From Saprospiraceae bacterium (GTDB taxonomy: Bacteria; Bacteroidota; Bacteroidia; Chitinophagales; Saprospiraceae): a stretch of DNA of 19,090 nucleotides. Position 1 is the first letter of the stretch. Every line of letters begins with the position of its first letter. The translations under genes and the position numbers were made by a program. The stretch lies in the NCBI GenBank assembly GCA_025455635.1, contig JALOMF010000011.1, forward strand, positions 1 through 19,090, given 5' to 3'. Under the pieces are notes generated by a model. That model worked only from the letters and a program-made list of their open reading frames with translations, searched no databases and was not told where the DNA came from. Shown here piece by piece: positions 13,301 through 19,090 of this stretch.

Positions 13301-15514
13301 GTACCCGCCAACGGCGCTGCAACGGTGTCCTGCCCAGCCTTGGCCACGCAGCCCGCAACACCCGTCGTACTTAGCAACTGTGGTGAAACGCTGACGCCTT
13401 CCGCTCCCGTCATTACCAATTCACCCAACCCGCTCACTTGCGAGGGAACCCGAACCTACGTGTTTACCTACACTGATTGCGAGGGCAACACCGCCAACTG
13501 GAGCTTCGTCTATACCATCGAGCGGCAGCCGTTCACCGTGCCAGCCAATGGCAGTGCCACCGTTGCCTGCCCCGACCAGACGGACGTGGTGCCAACCCCG
13601 CCCGTGGTCTTGAGCAATTGCGGCGAAGTGCTGACGCCAGTCGTCACCGTCACGCCCAAGCCGTCCTGTGAAGCAATGAGGCAGTACAGCTTCACTTACA
13701 CCGACTGCGAGGGCAACACGGCCATCTGGCTGTTCACCTACACCGTCGAGTACCTTGACTTCGTGGTGCCGGTCAGCGTGGTGGGCAATGTAGCGTGCCC
13801 CATCAACGCATTTGAGCCTACCCCACCTGCCGTCAACGACAACTGCGGAAGGTTGCTCACCCCCGTAGGCCCGGTCGTCACCAGCACCACCAATGCTTTT
13901 GGCTGCGAGGGCAGCCGCCGCTACCAGTGGACCTACACCGACTGCGAGGGCAACTCCAAGTTCTGGGCACAGACCTTCCTCTTCCAGTACAGCGAAGACT
14001 TCGTGCCGCCAGTCAGTGAGGAGACCCATGTTGCCTGCATCGGCTACGCAACGCCACCGTTTACCCCTGTGATTTACGACGAGTGCGGCCTGGAGGTCAA
14101 CGTGACAGCGACCGGAGTCGAGGAGAACATTTCGGCGACGGGCTGCACGGGCTGGCGCAGGTTCAACTACCTGCTCACCGACTGTGGCGGCCACAGCCAC
14201 CCTTGGAGCTATACCTACTATTTTGAGGACACCGAGGCCCCGGTCGGTACCTGCCCTGTGTCGGTGGACGTGACCAACCTGACCTGCATAGAAGAAGTGC
14301 CCTGCCCAGATGACTTCAATTTTGATGAGACAATCGAGGCACTGTTGGCAGCTGGGAACTACTTCGACGTTTGCCTTGGCGACGAGGTCATCGTCACCTT
14401 GGACAGCTACTCCGACCTTTGGGACTGCGCCGACCCGGATGGGGACGGTGACTTCACGTTTGGCCGCAGCTTCTACTTCCGCATATCCGACCGTTGTGGC
14501 AACGAGTATTCGTCCATTTGTGAGGTGACCTACTCAGGGGCCTGCCAGCCCTTGAGCAGCTTCCCACAGGAGGCTTGGGGCATCGTGGGCGGCTTGCCCG
14601 GTTCGGCGGTTTCGCAGTCCACCACCGACCTTCAGGTCATCGGCAACCTGTTGACCGGAGGCCCTGTGGTCATCGGTGGCAGCAACCGTTCCATCTCCGT
14701 CAACGATGCGCACTGCGTCACGAACCTGCTGCCCGGCACGGGCGGCCCTGCCGTGCTCGCCAATTGCCAGCAGGTGAACTGCACAGGCTGCAACCCGATG
14801 GGCGTGGGCGGCATGAAGAACGCACTGGCGGCCAACGCCATCGCACTGGAACTGAACATCCGCTACAACATGCAGTACAACGGCCTGATGAGGAACAATA
14901 TCCTCAACCAAAGCCTGGCCTGCATCCCGCTCCACCCCTGCATCTACACCTGCTCGCCGAGTGGCAGCTGCTTGCTGCACATGTTCGACGCACAGGGCGT
15001 GGAGCACACAGCACCCTACACGGTGGGCGGCCTGCAAGACCTCGTGAACCAGTACCTGAACAGTGGGCTGGACATGACCGTGGGCCAGAAGACGATTTAC
15101 GGCACGGCACTGAACCAGTCGCTGCTTAGCCTCAACGAGTATTTCAGCGATGCCACGGTGGAAGCTGCCTGCGACGGCCTTGCGCCCGATTTCAGTGCAG
15201 TGGACAAGCTGCTGGAGGAGTACAGCCTTTTGCCCGACAATGCATTAGAGAATGGCAGCCCCGTGTTCGAGCTGCTGCCCAACCCGGCCAGTGCCGAGGT
15301 GAAGGTCAAGCTGGCGGGCATTGCCGAGGGCCAGGAGGTTTCGCTGGAGGTTTACAACTCAATTGGCCAGAAAATGCTGCAAATTGAGCTTGGCGAGGTC
15401 AGCTACGTCAACGAGCGGATTGACTTAGGCAGCTTTGGAAATGGGTTGTACTTCGTCACGGTGAAAGTTGGCGCTGAATCGTTTGAGCAGAGGCTGGTTG
15501 TGAACAAGCACTAG
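10358..15514 (+). CDS. Giant T9SS-secreted protein: ALK-like glycine-rich domain plus Cys-rich tandem repeats
   Basis: 1718 residues. Signal peptide 1-33 (ending RVEA before QTTD). About 39-306: a glycine-rich domain that begins YNFTGAMQTWTVPPG and contains GGGGGGASDVRVGG and NRIIVAGGGGGGGA, the pattern of the ALK/LTK-type glycine-rich module. 307-391 and 559-898: five Cys-rich type A repeats of 84-87 residues. 393-558: two type B repeats with DLGCN and VTDACNRTQTC-like motifs. 899-1290: five type C repeats of 76-79 residues (FTVPANG, CEGTRT, YTDCEGN). 1405-1630: a domain I cannot name. 1637-1718: a T9SS type A sorting tail (FELLPNPASAEVKVKL, YNSIGQKMLQI, GLYFVTVKV). Likely exported across the outer membrane and anchored or released as an adhesin or matrix protein. 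It is monocistronic with its own terminator. The specific ligand is unknown. Confidence 0.92.
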   Translation: MKNYNKHLSNRCSTLGFALAMLFGLLLPDRVEAQTTDTYNFTGAMQTWTVPPGVTSVFIQTWGAQGGTGTNSNPGSGGLGGYAEGNLAVTPGQVLNIFVGGQGAAPAAGFNGGGTGGGGTGFDGGAGAIGNGGGGGGASDVRVGGTALANRIIVAGGGGGGGANGCFTPHMGGNGGAGGGGNGGNGVNSPSGGGGFGGTLGAGGAAGIGCAGFLGMAGSNTGTGGNGQGCCCQAIPAGGGGGGGFVTGGGGGGGSAGTTGCQFNDKGGGGGGAGGSSYVGGVISGVTSNGIWLGNGQVAITYIVNPITCPADLTLAACQTQAAVDAAYDTWVATVQVAAGCNGGVITVDAGAPPACGGTSVATFTLTGNSCSPQIPVTCTANLTVAAPPSPLVITSCPAGSDLGCNITGVPPPGTLTFTGNCGTATVISSLGPITSNGCQRSQTRIYTVTDACNRTQTCDQIFTWTEDTAPPVLTGCPPPTVDLGCNPTFIPSCQNIVSPLASDLCNGAAPIPVLCTESGVTINGCNRSKMLTWTATDACDNSASCSTIFNWQETSPIVLNCPTPLTSPACLTTQQEVDSLFATWLATATSTGGCNVVITNNSNSGTLSAPSRCGGSRTITFTANGDCQSTATCTSTFTVPAPPTVVLTCPINTTVASCQSQAAVNAQFAAWLNTASATGGCSGVLTNNNQGAPSACGGSTVVTFTYNSSCSPSTTTCTATFTVAAPPTVVLTCPINTTVASCQTQAAINAQFVAWLNSASASGGCGGILTNDNIGAPSNCGGNTVVTFTYTSNCFPFTTTCTATFTVASAPAVVLTCPAPRTVGPCLTQAQLNTEYADWLASVSASGGCSSFITNNSPGAPLICNLAGSTTTVTFTYASGCFPFSTSCNSTFTVQPYPLFTVPANTASTVACPALIVQPVPPVVLDGCGKTLTPTGPVIVNSPNPITCEGTRTFTWTYTDCAGTTRTWSHVTTVERLPFTVPANGAATVSCPALATQPATPVVLSNCGETLTPSAPVITNSPNPLTCEGTRTYVFTYTDCEGNTANWSFVYTIERQPFTVPANGSATVACPDQTDVVPTPPVVLSNCGEVLTPVVTVTPKPSCEAMRQYSFTYTDCEGNTAIWLFTYTVEYLDFVVPVSVVGNVACPINAFEPTPPAVNDNCGRLLTPVGPVVTSTTNAFGCEGSRRYQWTYTDCEGNSKFWAQTFLFQYSEDFVPPVSEETHVACIGYATPPFTPVIYDECGLEVNVTATGVEENISATGCTGWRRFNYLLTDCGGHSHPWSYTYYFEDTEAPVGTCPVSVDVTNLTCIEEVPCPDDFNFDETIEALLAAGNYFDVCLGDEVIVTLDSYSDLWDCADPDGDGDFTFGRSFYFRISDRCGNEYSSICEVTYSGACQPLSSFPQEAWGIVGGLPGSAVSQSTTDLQVIGNLLTGGPVVIGGSNRSISVNDAHCVTNLLPGTGGPAVLANCQQVNCTGCNPMGVGGMKNALAANAIALELNIRYNMQYNGLMRNNILNQSLACIPLHPCIYTCSPSGSCLLHMFDAQGVEHTAPYTVGGLQDLVNQYLNSGLDMTVGQKTIYGTALNQSLLSLNEYFSDATVEAACDGLAPDFSAVDKLLEEYSLLPDNALENGSPVFELLPNPASAEVKVKLAGIAEGQEVSLEVYNSIGQKMLQIELGEVSYVNERIDLGSFGNGLYFVTVKVGAESFEQRLVVNKH
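10550..11230 (+). repeat. Glycine-codon-rich low-complexity stretch
   Basis: GGN-rich coding sequence (many GGCGGC, GGTGGC and GGCGGA units) encodes runs of up to eight glycines in the first domain of the giant protein. The complementary strand shows a long proline-rich frame that is only a shadow of it. Such sequence is prone to replication slippage and length variation. Confidence 0.75.
11276..11530 (+). repeat. First type A Cys-rich repeat
   Basis: Codes for residues 307-391 (ITCPADLTLAACQTQAAVDA ... TCTANLTVAAPPSP). It shares the pattern CP, x5-6, CxTQ, W, GC, CGG, T-F, C, TCTxxxTV with the four tandem copies at 12032-13051, from which it is separated by two type B repeats. Confidence 0.8.
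11534..12031 (+). repeat. Two type B Cys-rich repeats
   Basis: Codes for residues 393-558. Both copies have CP-x-DLGCN, a Ser/Thr-rich stretch, NGC-xRS, and a strand with TWTATDACDNSASC or YTVTDACNRTQTC, ending in W-E-T or DTAPP. This is reminiscent of HYR-type immunoglobulin-like domains. Confidence 0.7.
12032..13051 (+). repeat. Four tandem type A Cys-rich repeats
   Basis: Copies start at about 12032, 12293, 12545 and 12797 (residues 559, 646, 730, 814). The second and third are exactly 252 bp apart, sharing VVLTCPINTTVASC and CTATFTVA at the protein level, and are the most alike, so they are probably a recent duplication. Confidence 0.85.
13052..14227 (+). repeat. Five type C Cys-rich repeats
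   Basis: Copies start at residues 899, 978, 1057, 1133 and 1212, with periods of 79, 79, 76 and 79. Shared elements are FTVPANG, VACP or VSCP, VVLSNCGE-LTP, CEGTR and TYTDCEGN-W. Copies 4 and 5 are the most diverged. Confidence 0.85.
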
Positions 15515-15560
15515 TTTACTAGGTAGAAATCGTGAAAGACGGTTTCACTAAATTCCTTGA

Positions 15561-15600
15561 ACGGCAGTTACCCAAGCGGGTAGCTGCCGTTTCTTTTTTT
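15561..15600 (+). terminator. Rho-independent terminator of the giant-protein gene
   Basis: ACGGCAGTTACCC (15561-15573) pairs with GGGTAGCTGCCGT (15578-15590), 13 bp with one T-G wobble and a 4-nt loop. It is followed by TTCTTTTTTT to 15600 and lies 46 nt after the stop. Confidence 0.9.
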
Positions 15601-15721
15601 GTACGATGAAGGCCCCTGCCAATGGGTTTTGGGAATGTGAAGCCATGTAAAGTAAGTTGAAACCACCATAAAACTGGGATTACCGTGCATGGTTGGCCAT
15701 GCCCAATACTTGGCAGCCGGA

Positions 15722-15775
15722 GCTACAAATGTCCTGAAAAAGCCAGCGTCCGCTCCTGGGCGGCCAAGCCAAAAA
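15722..15775 (-). pseudogene. Possible remnant of a dienelactone hydrolase 3' end
   Basis: The minus strand contains TGGCTTGG, a short insertion, then GGAGCGGACGCTGGC and TTTTT, in the same order as the 3' end of the intact dienelactone hydrolase gene at 17375-18223. In one frame it reads LAAQERTLAFSGHL then stop, against LAWERTLAFFAKHL then stop in the intact gene. No further similarity is visible on either side. Chance similarity is not excluded, because one 15-base match in 19 kb is not rare on its own. Confidence 0.3.
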
Positions 15776-15809
15776 GCTCGTACCACCCAGTATAGCAAGG
15801 GTGGTACGA
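15771..15809 (-). terminator. Rho-independent terminator of the hydrolase/YceI/isomerase operon
   Basis: TCGTACCACCC (15778-15788) and GGGTGGTACGA (15799-15809) are perfectly complementary with a 10-nt loop. On the minus strand the stem is followed by GC and five T (complement of A 15771-15775). It begins 15 nt past the isomerase stop at 15825. Confidence 0.82.
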
Positions 15810-15824
15810 ACCAACAATTCGAGA

Positions 15825-16751
15825 CTATTTCAAGATGTTCTTTTTCAAATATCCCATGCTCCGGCTGAGGCTTTCAAAAGCATCGGCAGGGTTGTCGTGC
15901 TCAATCATCGGGTAGCGCAGTCCCGCTTTCTTGGCATGTTTGAAAATGCGCTTGAAGTCAATGATGCCATCGCCGACGGGTTTTAGTGCCAGTAGCTCCT
16001 TGTCAATGTCCTTGACGTGGAAGAGCGGGAAGCGACCGGGATGCGCCTTGAACAAGGCTACGGGGTCAACGCCCGCCTTCGTCACCCAAGCCAGGTCCAG
16101 CTCGAAGTTCATCAGGCTGCCGGGTATTTGCTTCGCAAACACATCGAACGGGCGGCTGTCGCCAATGGTCTTGAACTCCCAGTCGTGGTTGTGATAGACC
16201 AGCTTGAGGCCGGCCTTGTTGCAGGCTTCGCCCGTTTTGGTCAAAATCTGCACGGCCTCGGCCACTTCTTCGGGGGTATTGGTCGGGATATTGGCGCATA
16301 CGAGGTACTCCACGCCACTGCCCGATAGGCCGTCCACCAGTTCCTGCATGTTCTCCTTCAGGTTCTTCATCGGCGGAATCTTGATGGGGTTGCCGTTCTC
16401 GTCCGTCGGCAACTTGGCACCGGGAGGCAGCTTGAACGGTGCGCCGATGACGTGGTGCGAGCGCCAGGTCAGGCCCAAGTCCTTGAGCATTTTCGCAAAT
16501 TCCGGCGCTGATTTGCCATAAAAACCACCTTGCCGACTGAAAGCCGACTCGATGTTTTTATAGCCGATGTCGGCCAATTTCTTCAAGGTGCCCTGCGTGT
16601 CCTGGTCAATGACGGCCATGAGGGTGTAGAGTTGCACACCGGGCACGTAGCCGTGTTTTTTCTCCAAAAGCTCAAAACCCATGTTGCCAAAGGCAATCGC
16701 ACCGAGCGCCGCTGCGCCGGATTGCTGGAGGAAGGTTCGTCTGTTTTGCAT
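15825..16751 (-). CDS. Tat-type sugar phosphate isomerase/epimerase-like TIM-barrel protein
   Basis: 308 residues of the xylose-isomerase-like TIM barrel family (AP endonuclease 2 type). A Tat signal opens the protein (NRRTFLQQSGAAALGAIAFG, from residue 3). The barrel runs from VPGVQLYTLMAVIDQD to MIEHDNPADAFESLSRSMGYL. Likely metal or substrate residues are visible in LVYHNHDWEF, FELDLAWVTKAGVD, FPLFHVKDID and PMIEHDNP. Despite the name, many exported Bacteroidota members act on free or keto sugars rather than sugar phosphates, and the Tat signal supports an extracytoplasmic site. It is last in the operon, 18 nt after the YceI gene. Substrate unknown. Confidence 0.9.
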   Translation of the reverse strand: MQNRRTFLQQSGAAALGAIAFGNMGFELLEKKHGYVPGVQLYTLMAVIDQDTQGTLKKLADIGYKNIESAFSRQGGFYGKSAPEFAKMLKDLGLTWRSHHVIGAPFKLPPGAKLPTDENGNPIKIPPMKNLKENMQELVDGLSGSGVEYLVCANIPTNTPEEVAEAVQILTKTGEACNKAGLKLVYHNHDWEFKTIGDSRPFDVFAKQIPGSLMNFELDLAWVTKAGVDPVALFKAHPGRFPLFHVKDIDKELLALKPVGDGIIDFKRIFKHAKKAGLRYPMIEHDNPADAFESLSRSMGYLKKNILK

Positions 16752-16769
16752 AATGTATATATTTAAGAA

Positions 16770-17339
16770 TCAATCTTTTTTGAACTCGCCCAAAATGCGC
16801 AACTCCACTTCGTTGCTCACCATCATTTCGGGCAAATTGACGCCGATGCCAAAGTCCAAGCGGTTGATTTTTCCCGTGGCCTTGATGCCGATTTCGGGTT
16901 TCTTTGCCCGCTCGTTGTATTCTGGGCCACCCAGCACAACGTCCAAAGTAACGGGTAGGGTCTTGTCCTTGATGGTCAGGTCGCCCACCAGCTTCCATTT
17001 ATTGCCCATGATGCGCTTGAAGGAGGTGCTTTTGAAAGTCATGGCCGGGTATTTTGCCGCATCGAAATAATTGGCGCTTCTTAAATCCCCGTCCCGCATT
17101 TCATTGTCCGAGTTGAACGAAGCGGTCTCGGCACTGAACTCGAAGACAGCGTCAGAGAAGTCCTCCTTTGTGGCGGTGATTTTGGCGGTGTAAGCCTTGA
17201 AATTGCCGTCCACCTCCGAAATCATGTGGTGGTTGACGGTGAAGCCGACCCGTGAGTGGCCCTTGTCCAGCGACCAAGTTTGTGAAAAAGCACTGGAAAA
17301 AACCAATGTCAAAATCGCTGTGAATACTGCATTTTTCAT
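16770..17339 (-). CDS. YceI family periplasmic lipid-binding-like protein
   Basis: 189 residues from the ATG at 17339. That start gives a clear signal peptide (MKNAVFTAILTLVFSSAFS before QTWSLDKGHS); the 25 codons upstream overlap the preceding gene and lack signal features. The lipocalin-like YceI beta barrel is evident from WSLDKGHSRVGFTVNHHMISEVDG, then FSAETASFNSDNEMRDGDLRSA, FDAAKYPAMTFKSTSF, and the family end INRLDFGIGV. YceI proteins bind isoprenoid-type lipids and are often linked to stress or quinone metabolism. It sits 35 nt after the dienelactone hydrolase stop. Its link to its operon partners is unclear. Confidence 0.92.
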   Translation of the reverse strand: MKNAVFTAILTLVFSSAFSQTWSLDKGHSRVGFTVNHHMISEVDGNFKAYTAKITATKEDFSDAVFEFSAETASFNSDNEMRDGDLRSANYFDAAKYPAMTFKSTSFKRIMGNKWKLVGDLTIKDKTLPVTLDVVLGGPEYNERAKKPEIGIKATGKINRLDFGIGVNLPEMMVSNEVELRILGEFKKD

Positions 17340-17374
17340 GATTAAACAAGATTTATGAAAGGTGATATGGTAAA

Positions 17375-18223
17375 TCAAAGATGCTTCGCAAAAAATGCCA
17401 GCGTCCGCTCCCAAGCCAGCTTCGCCGCCGCCTCGTTGTACCTCGCCTGCGAGGTGTCATTGTGAAAAGCATGCTGCACACCGGGGTACAGGTACTGCTC
17501 ATGGCGGATATTATTGGCCTTCAACGCCTCCTCGTAGGCGGCCATGCCAGCGTTCACCCGCTCGTCCATTTCGGCGTAGTGGAGTTGCACGGCAGCCTTG
17601 ATTTTTGGCACATCAGCGGCCTCGGGTTGGCGGCCATAAAAGGCCACGGCAGCCCGCAGGTTCGGCACGTTCACCGCCAGGCTGTTGGCCATCGCACCGC
17701 CCCAACAGAAGCCGACGCAGCCGAAATGGCCGTTGCAGTCCTCCCGTTGCGCCAGCAAATCAAAGGCCCGGATGAAGTTCTGGAGCGAGTCCTCCTGCTT
17801 CAGGGTCTGGAACAACGACCGGGCCTCATCCTCGTTGGCGGGCGTGCCGCCTAAGGGGGCGAGGGCATTGGGCGCAAGGGCAAGGTAGCCCGCCTTGGCT
17901 GCCCTTCGGGCAACGTCCTCGATATGGGCGTTCAGCCCCCGGTTCTCGTGGATGACCACGACGGCGGCGTACTTCTTCTTCTTTTTTGGCCTTGCCAAGT
18001 AGCCCTTCATCTCGCCCTGTGCGCCTGCCCACGTGACGTATTCCGTGTGCAGGTCGTCTCCGTGTGTCCGGTTGGCGGGGGTGCAGCCCGTTTCAATCAA
18101 AGGCAAAACAGCCAAGGCCGCTGCCATGCCGCCCGTCAGCTTGGCGAGGCGGTCGAGGAACTCCCGCCGGGGCAGGGGCTTGTGGGTGTATTCGTCGTAG
18201 AGGTTGATGATGTCCTGATTCAT
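17375..18223 (-). CDS. Dienelactone hydrolase family protein with Tat-like lipoprotein signal
   Basis: 282-residue alpha/beta hydrolase. The catalytic set of dienelactone hydrolases is complete: nucleophile C173 in GFCWGG, D220 in AEMDERVNAG, H251 in PGVQHAFHND, and helper E93 in IHENRG. The N-terminus has PRREFLDRLAKLTGG then a hydrophobic stretch ending in IETGC (C47), which reads as a Tat signal with a lipobox, so the enzyme is probably exported and lipid-anchored. A five-lysine run follows at 80-84. Family members cleave lactones and esters; the natural substrate is unknown. It is first of three genes, preceded by a gap rich in inverted repeats that probably holds its promoter, although no consensus -7 box was found. 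Confidence 0.9.
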   Translation of the reverse strand: MNQDIINLYDEYTHKPLPRREFLDRLAKLTGGMAAALAVLPLIETGCTPANRTHGDDLHTEYVTWAGAQGEMKGYLARPKKKKKYAAVVVIHENRGLNAHIEDVARRAAKAGYLALAPNALAPLGGTPANEDEARSLFQTLKQEDSLQNFIRAFDLLAQREDCNGHFGCVGFCWGGAMANSLAVNVPNLRAAVAFYGRQPEAADVPKIKAAVQLHYAEMDERVNAGMAAYEEALKANNIRHEQYLYPGVQHAFHNDTSQARYNEAAAKLAWERTLAFFAKHL

Positions 18224-18536
18224 GTGGTGATTTACGATTTTGGATTTACGATTTAGTTTTAGATTTAAGATATAAGATAGACCCTGTCTTATATTATGAG
18301 GCGGTAAAAAACTTTTGTTTAAATGTTTCTTTTGACGCTGAGGGACGCTGATTTTTATGATTAGTATATGTTAAAATGATGCAAATCGCTGGAGGTTTTT
18401 CGAAGACAAACAAATCTTAAAAATCATAAAAATCAGCGTCTTTCAGCGTCAAAATATCTTATTTAACACCAAACATTTTATAGCTTAAATCAAATTAATG
18501 CCCCGGGCTTAGAAACCCCTTCGGGCTTTTCAATCC
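18224..18536. other. 313-nt repeat-bearing intergenic region
   Basis: No gene is supported. It contains a two-copy direct repeat GATTTACGATTT (18229-18240 and 18243-18254), a hairpin ATATAAGA/TCTTATAT (18270-18294) and a large inverted repeat (18330-18454, listed separately). The sequence is AT-rich compared with the genes on both sides. Confidence 0.65.
18330..18454. repeat. 33-bp-arm inverted repeat, extragenic repetitive element-like
   Basis: The arm at 18330-18362 (starting TTTTGACGCTGA and ending ATTTTTATGATT) and the arm at 18422-18454 are complementary at 31 of 33 positions, with 59 nt between. Each arm contains GACGCTG twice, 10 bp apart. The motif resembles dispersed intergenic repeats seen in Bacteroidota, but this is from memory. 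Confidence 0.75.
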
Positions 18537-19090
18537 CTACTTCTTGTACCTCCCCACCCTTTCATCCTTAATCACCCCTTTCCAGTTCATCCCAAAGCCA
18601 AAATCATAGCTATGACCTTCCGTGTCCTTGTGGCATTTCATGTCCTGCGGGGCATCTTCGGCTTGGCGCTCCACTTCGCTCATGCTGGCTGGCATCTGCA
18701 TCGGCAATAAGCCGCTCGGCTCGGCCTTGCCCGTGATGAGGTCCAGCACGGCTTGGTCTTGCACCCCGAAATTGACGAGGATGGCGTCGGCCTGTTTTTC
18801 AAACTCGCTGAACACCATCGGGTTGTCCACGGCGATGCTCACTATGATGGGCTTGCCCTTCATCTTGGCGGCGGTCTCGGTCACCATGCCGAGGTCGGTC
18901 ACGTTGGAGGTCTTCACGGTCTTGCCCTTGTAGCTGCGGTTGGCGCTGGCCTCTTTGGGGTCGCCGCCGGCAATGCTAACGGCACGGGCTTCGGTGGCGG
19001 TATAGTCGCCGTATTGCAGGCTGATGGGCACGTAGCCGTTGCCGCCCGCCTTGATGTCCATGCTGTCGTAGCCGATGCCGGACTTGGGGT
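18537..19090 (-). CDS. Glycoside hydrolase family 3 protein, C-terminal part (cut by window edge)
   Basis: The frame is open through the window end, so the real start lies beyond 19090; about 184 residues are visible. The stretch KPIIVSIAVDNPMVFSEFEK, then ADAILVNFGVQDQAVLDLITGKAEPSGLLPMQMP, is the GH3 C-terminal alpha/beta sandwich. There it helps form the active site (acid/base region) and ends with a DFGFGMNWKG motif typical of the last strand. The catalytic aspartate of the N-terminal barrel is outside the window. The family includes exported beta-glucosidases and beta-xylosidases. No strong terminator is seen after the stop. Confidence 0.9.
   Translation of the reverse strand, partial: PKSGIGYDSMDIKAGGNGYVPISLQYGDYTATEARAVSIAGGDPKEASANRSYKGKTVKTSNVTDLGMVTETAAKMKGKPIIVSIAVDNPMVFSEFEKQADAILVNFGVQDQAVLDLITGKAEPSGLLPMQMPASMSEVERQAEDAPQDMKCHKDTEGHSYDFGFGMNWKGVIKDERVGRYKK

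Noticed and set aside
13421..14200. 259-codon minus-strand frame
   Set aside because: A shadow of the type C repeats on the plus strand, with biased composition and no family features.
11276..14227. Repeats in the giant gene as a CRISPR array
   Set aside because: The repeats are 228-261 bp coding units that keep the reading frame and vary in sequence, not short identical repeats with spacers.
15568..15798. 76-codon minus-strand frame between the giant gene and the isomerase
   Set aside because: It runs through both terminators, starts inside a hairpin and has no recognised domain. Only the short hydrolase-like echo inside it (in a different frame) was kept, as a weak pseudogene call.
18500..18530. 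GC-rich stretch after the GH3 stop as a terminator
   Set aside because: Only weak 3-4 bp pairings (CCC-GAA-GGG or GCCC/GGGC) can be drawn and the T run is short, so it was not called.

Overview
The window looks like a chromosomal stretch from a member of the Bacteroidota, probably a Saprospiraceae-like marine, soil or activated-sludge bacterium. The phylum call rests on four things: a C-terminal type IX secretion (Por) sorting domain on a 1718-residue surface protein, a TonB-dependent receptor with an N-terminal carboxypeptidase-regulatory-like domain, several promoters of the Bacteroidota type (TTTG, about 20 nt, TAnnTTTG), and mostly absent Shine-Dalgarno sequences. The family-level call is inference from the style of the receptor and of the giant protein. 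No rRNA, tRNA, CRISPR array, intact insertion sequence or phage gene was seen.

Layout. 1-1742 (-): N-terminal part of a TonB-dependent outer membrane receptor, cut by the window edge. 1979-2449 (-): small secreted protein of unknown function with its own strong terminator. 2725-4083 (+): Tat-exported Gfo/Idh/MocA oxidoreductase, preceded by a 20-bp-arm hairpin in its leader. 4144-4741 (-): PIN-domain toxin and small antitoxin overlapping by 20 nt. 4807-5175 (-) and 5337-6206 (+): HxlR regulator divergent from a QorB/YtfG-like quinone oxidoreductase, with overlapping promoters on a dyad operator. 6248-9803 (-): apparent four-gene operon, ridA, a D-serine dehydratase/D-threonine aldolase-type PLP enzyme, an M19 dipeptidase and a DUF1080 lipoprotein. 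9804-10357: long intergenic region with regulatory features. 10358-15514 (+): giant secreted protein with an ALK-like glycine-rich domain, three classes of Cys-rich repeats, an uncharacterised domain and a T9SS tail. 15825-18223 (-): apparent operon of a Tat-type dienelactone hydrolase, a YceI protein and a Tat-type sugar isomerase/epimerase-like protein. 18537-19090 (-): C-terminal piece of a GH3 glycoside hydrolase.

How the parts may work together. The M19 dipeptidase, the PLP enzyme and RidA form a plausible route for D-amino-acid dipeptides: hydrolysis, then deamination or aldol cleavage, then clearance of reactive enamine or imine. The Gfo/Idh/MocA oxidoreductase, DUF1080 protein, isomerase/epimerase-like protein and GH3 enzyme are families associated with exported (3-keto-)glycoside breakdown, but here they are in separate transcription units. 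The most unusual item is the giant protein that combines an ALK-type glycine-rich module with Cys-rich tandem repeats and T9SS export. The best-supported regulatory structure is the hxlR/qorB divergent promoter, where one dyad covers the start region of both genes.
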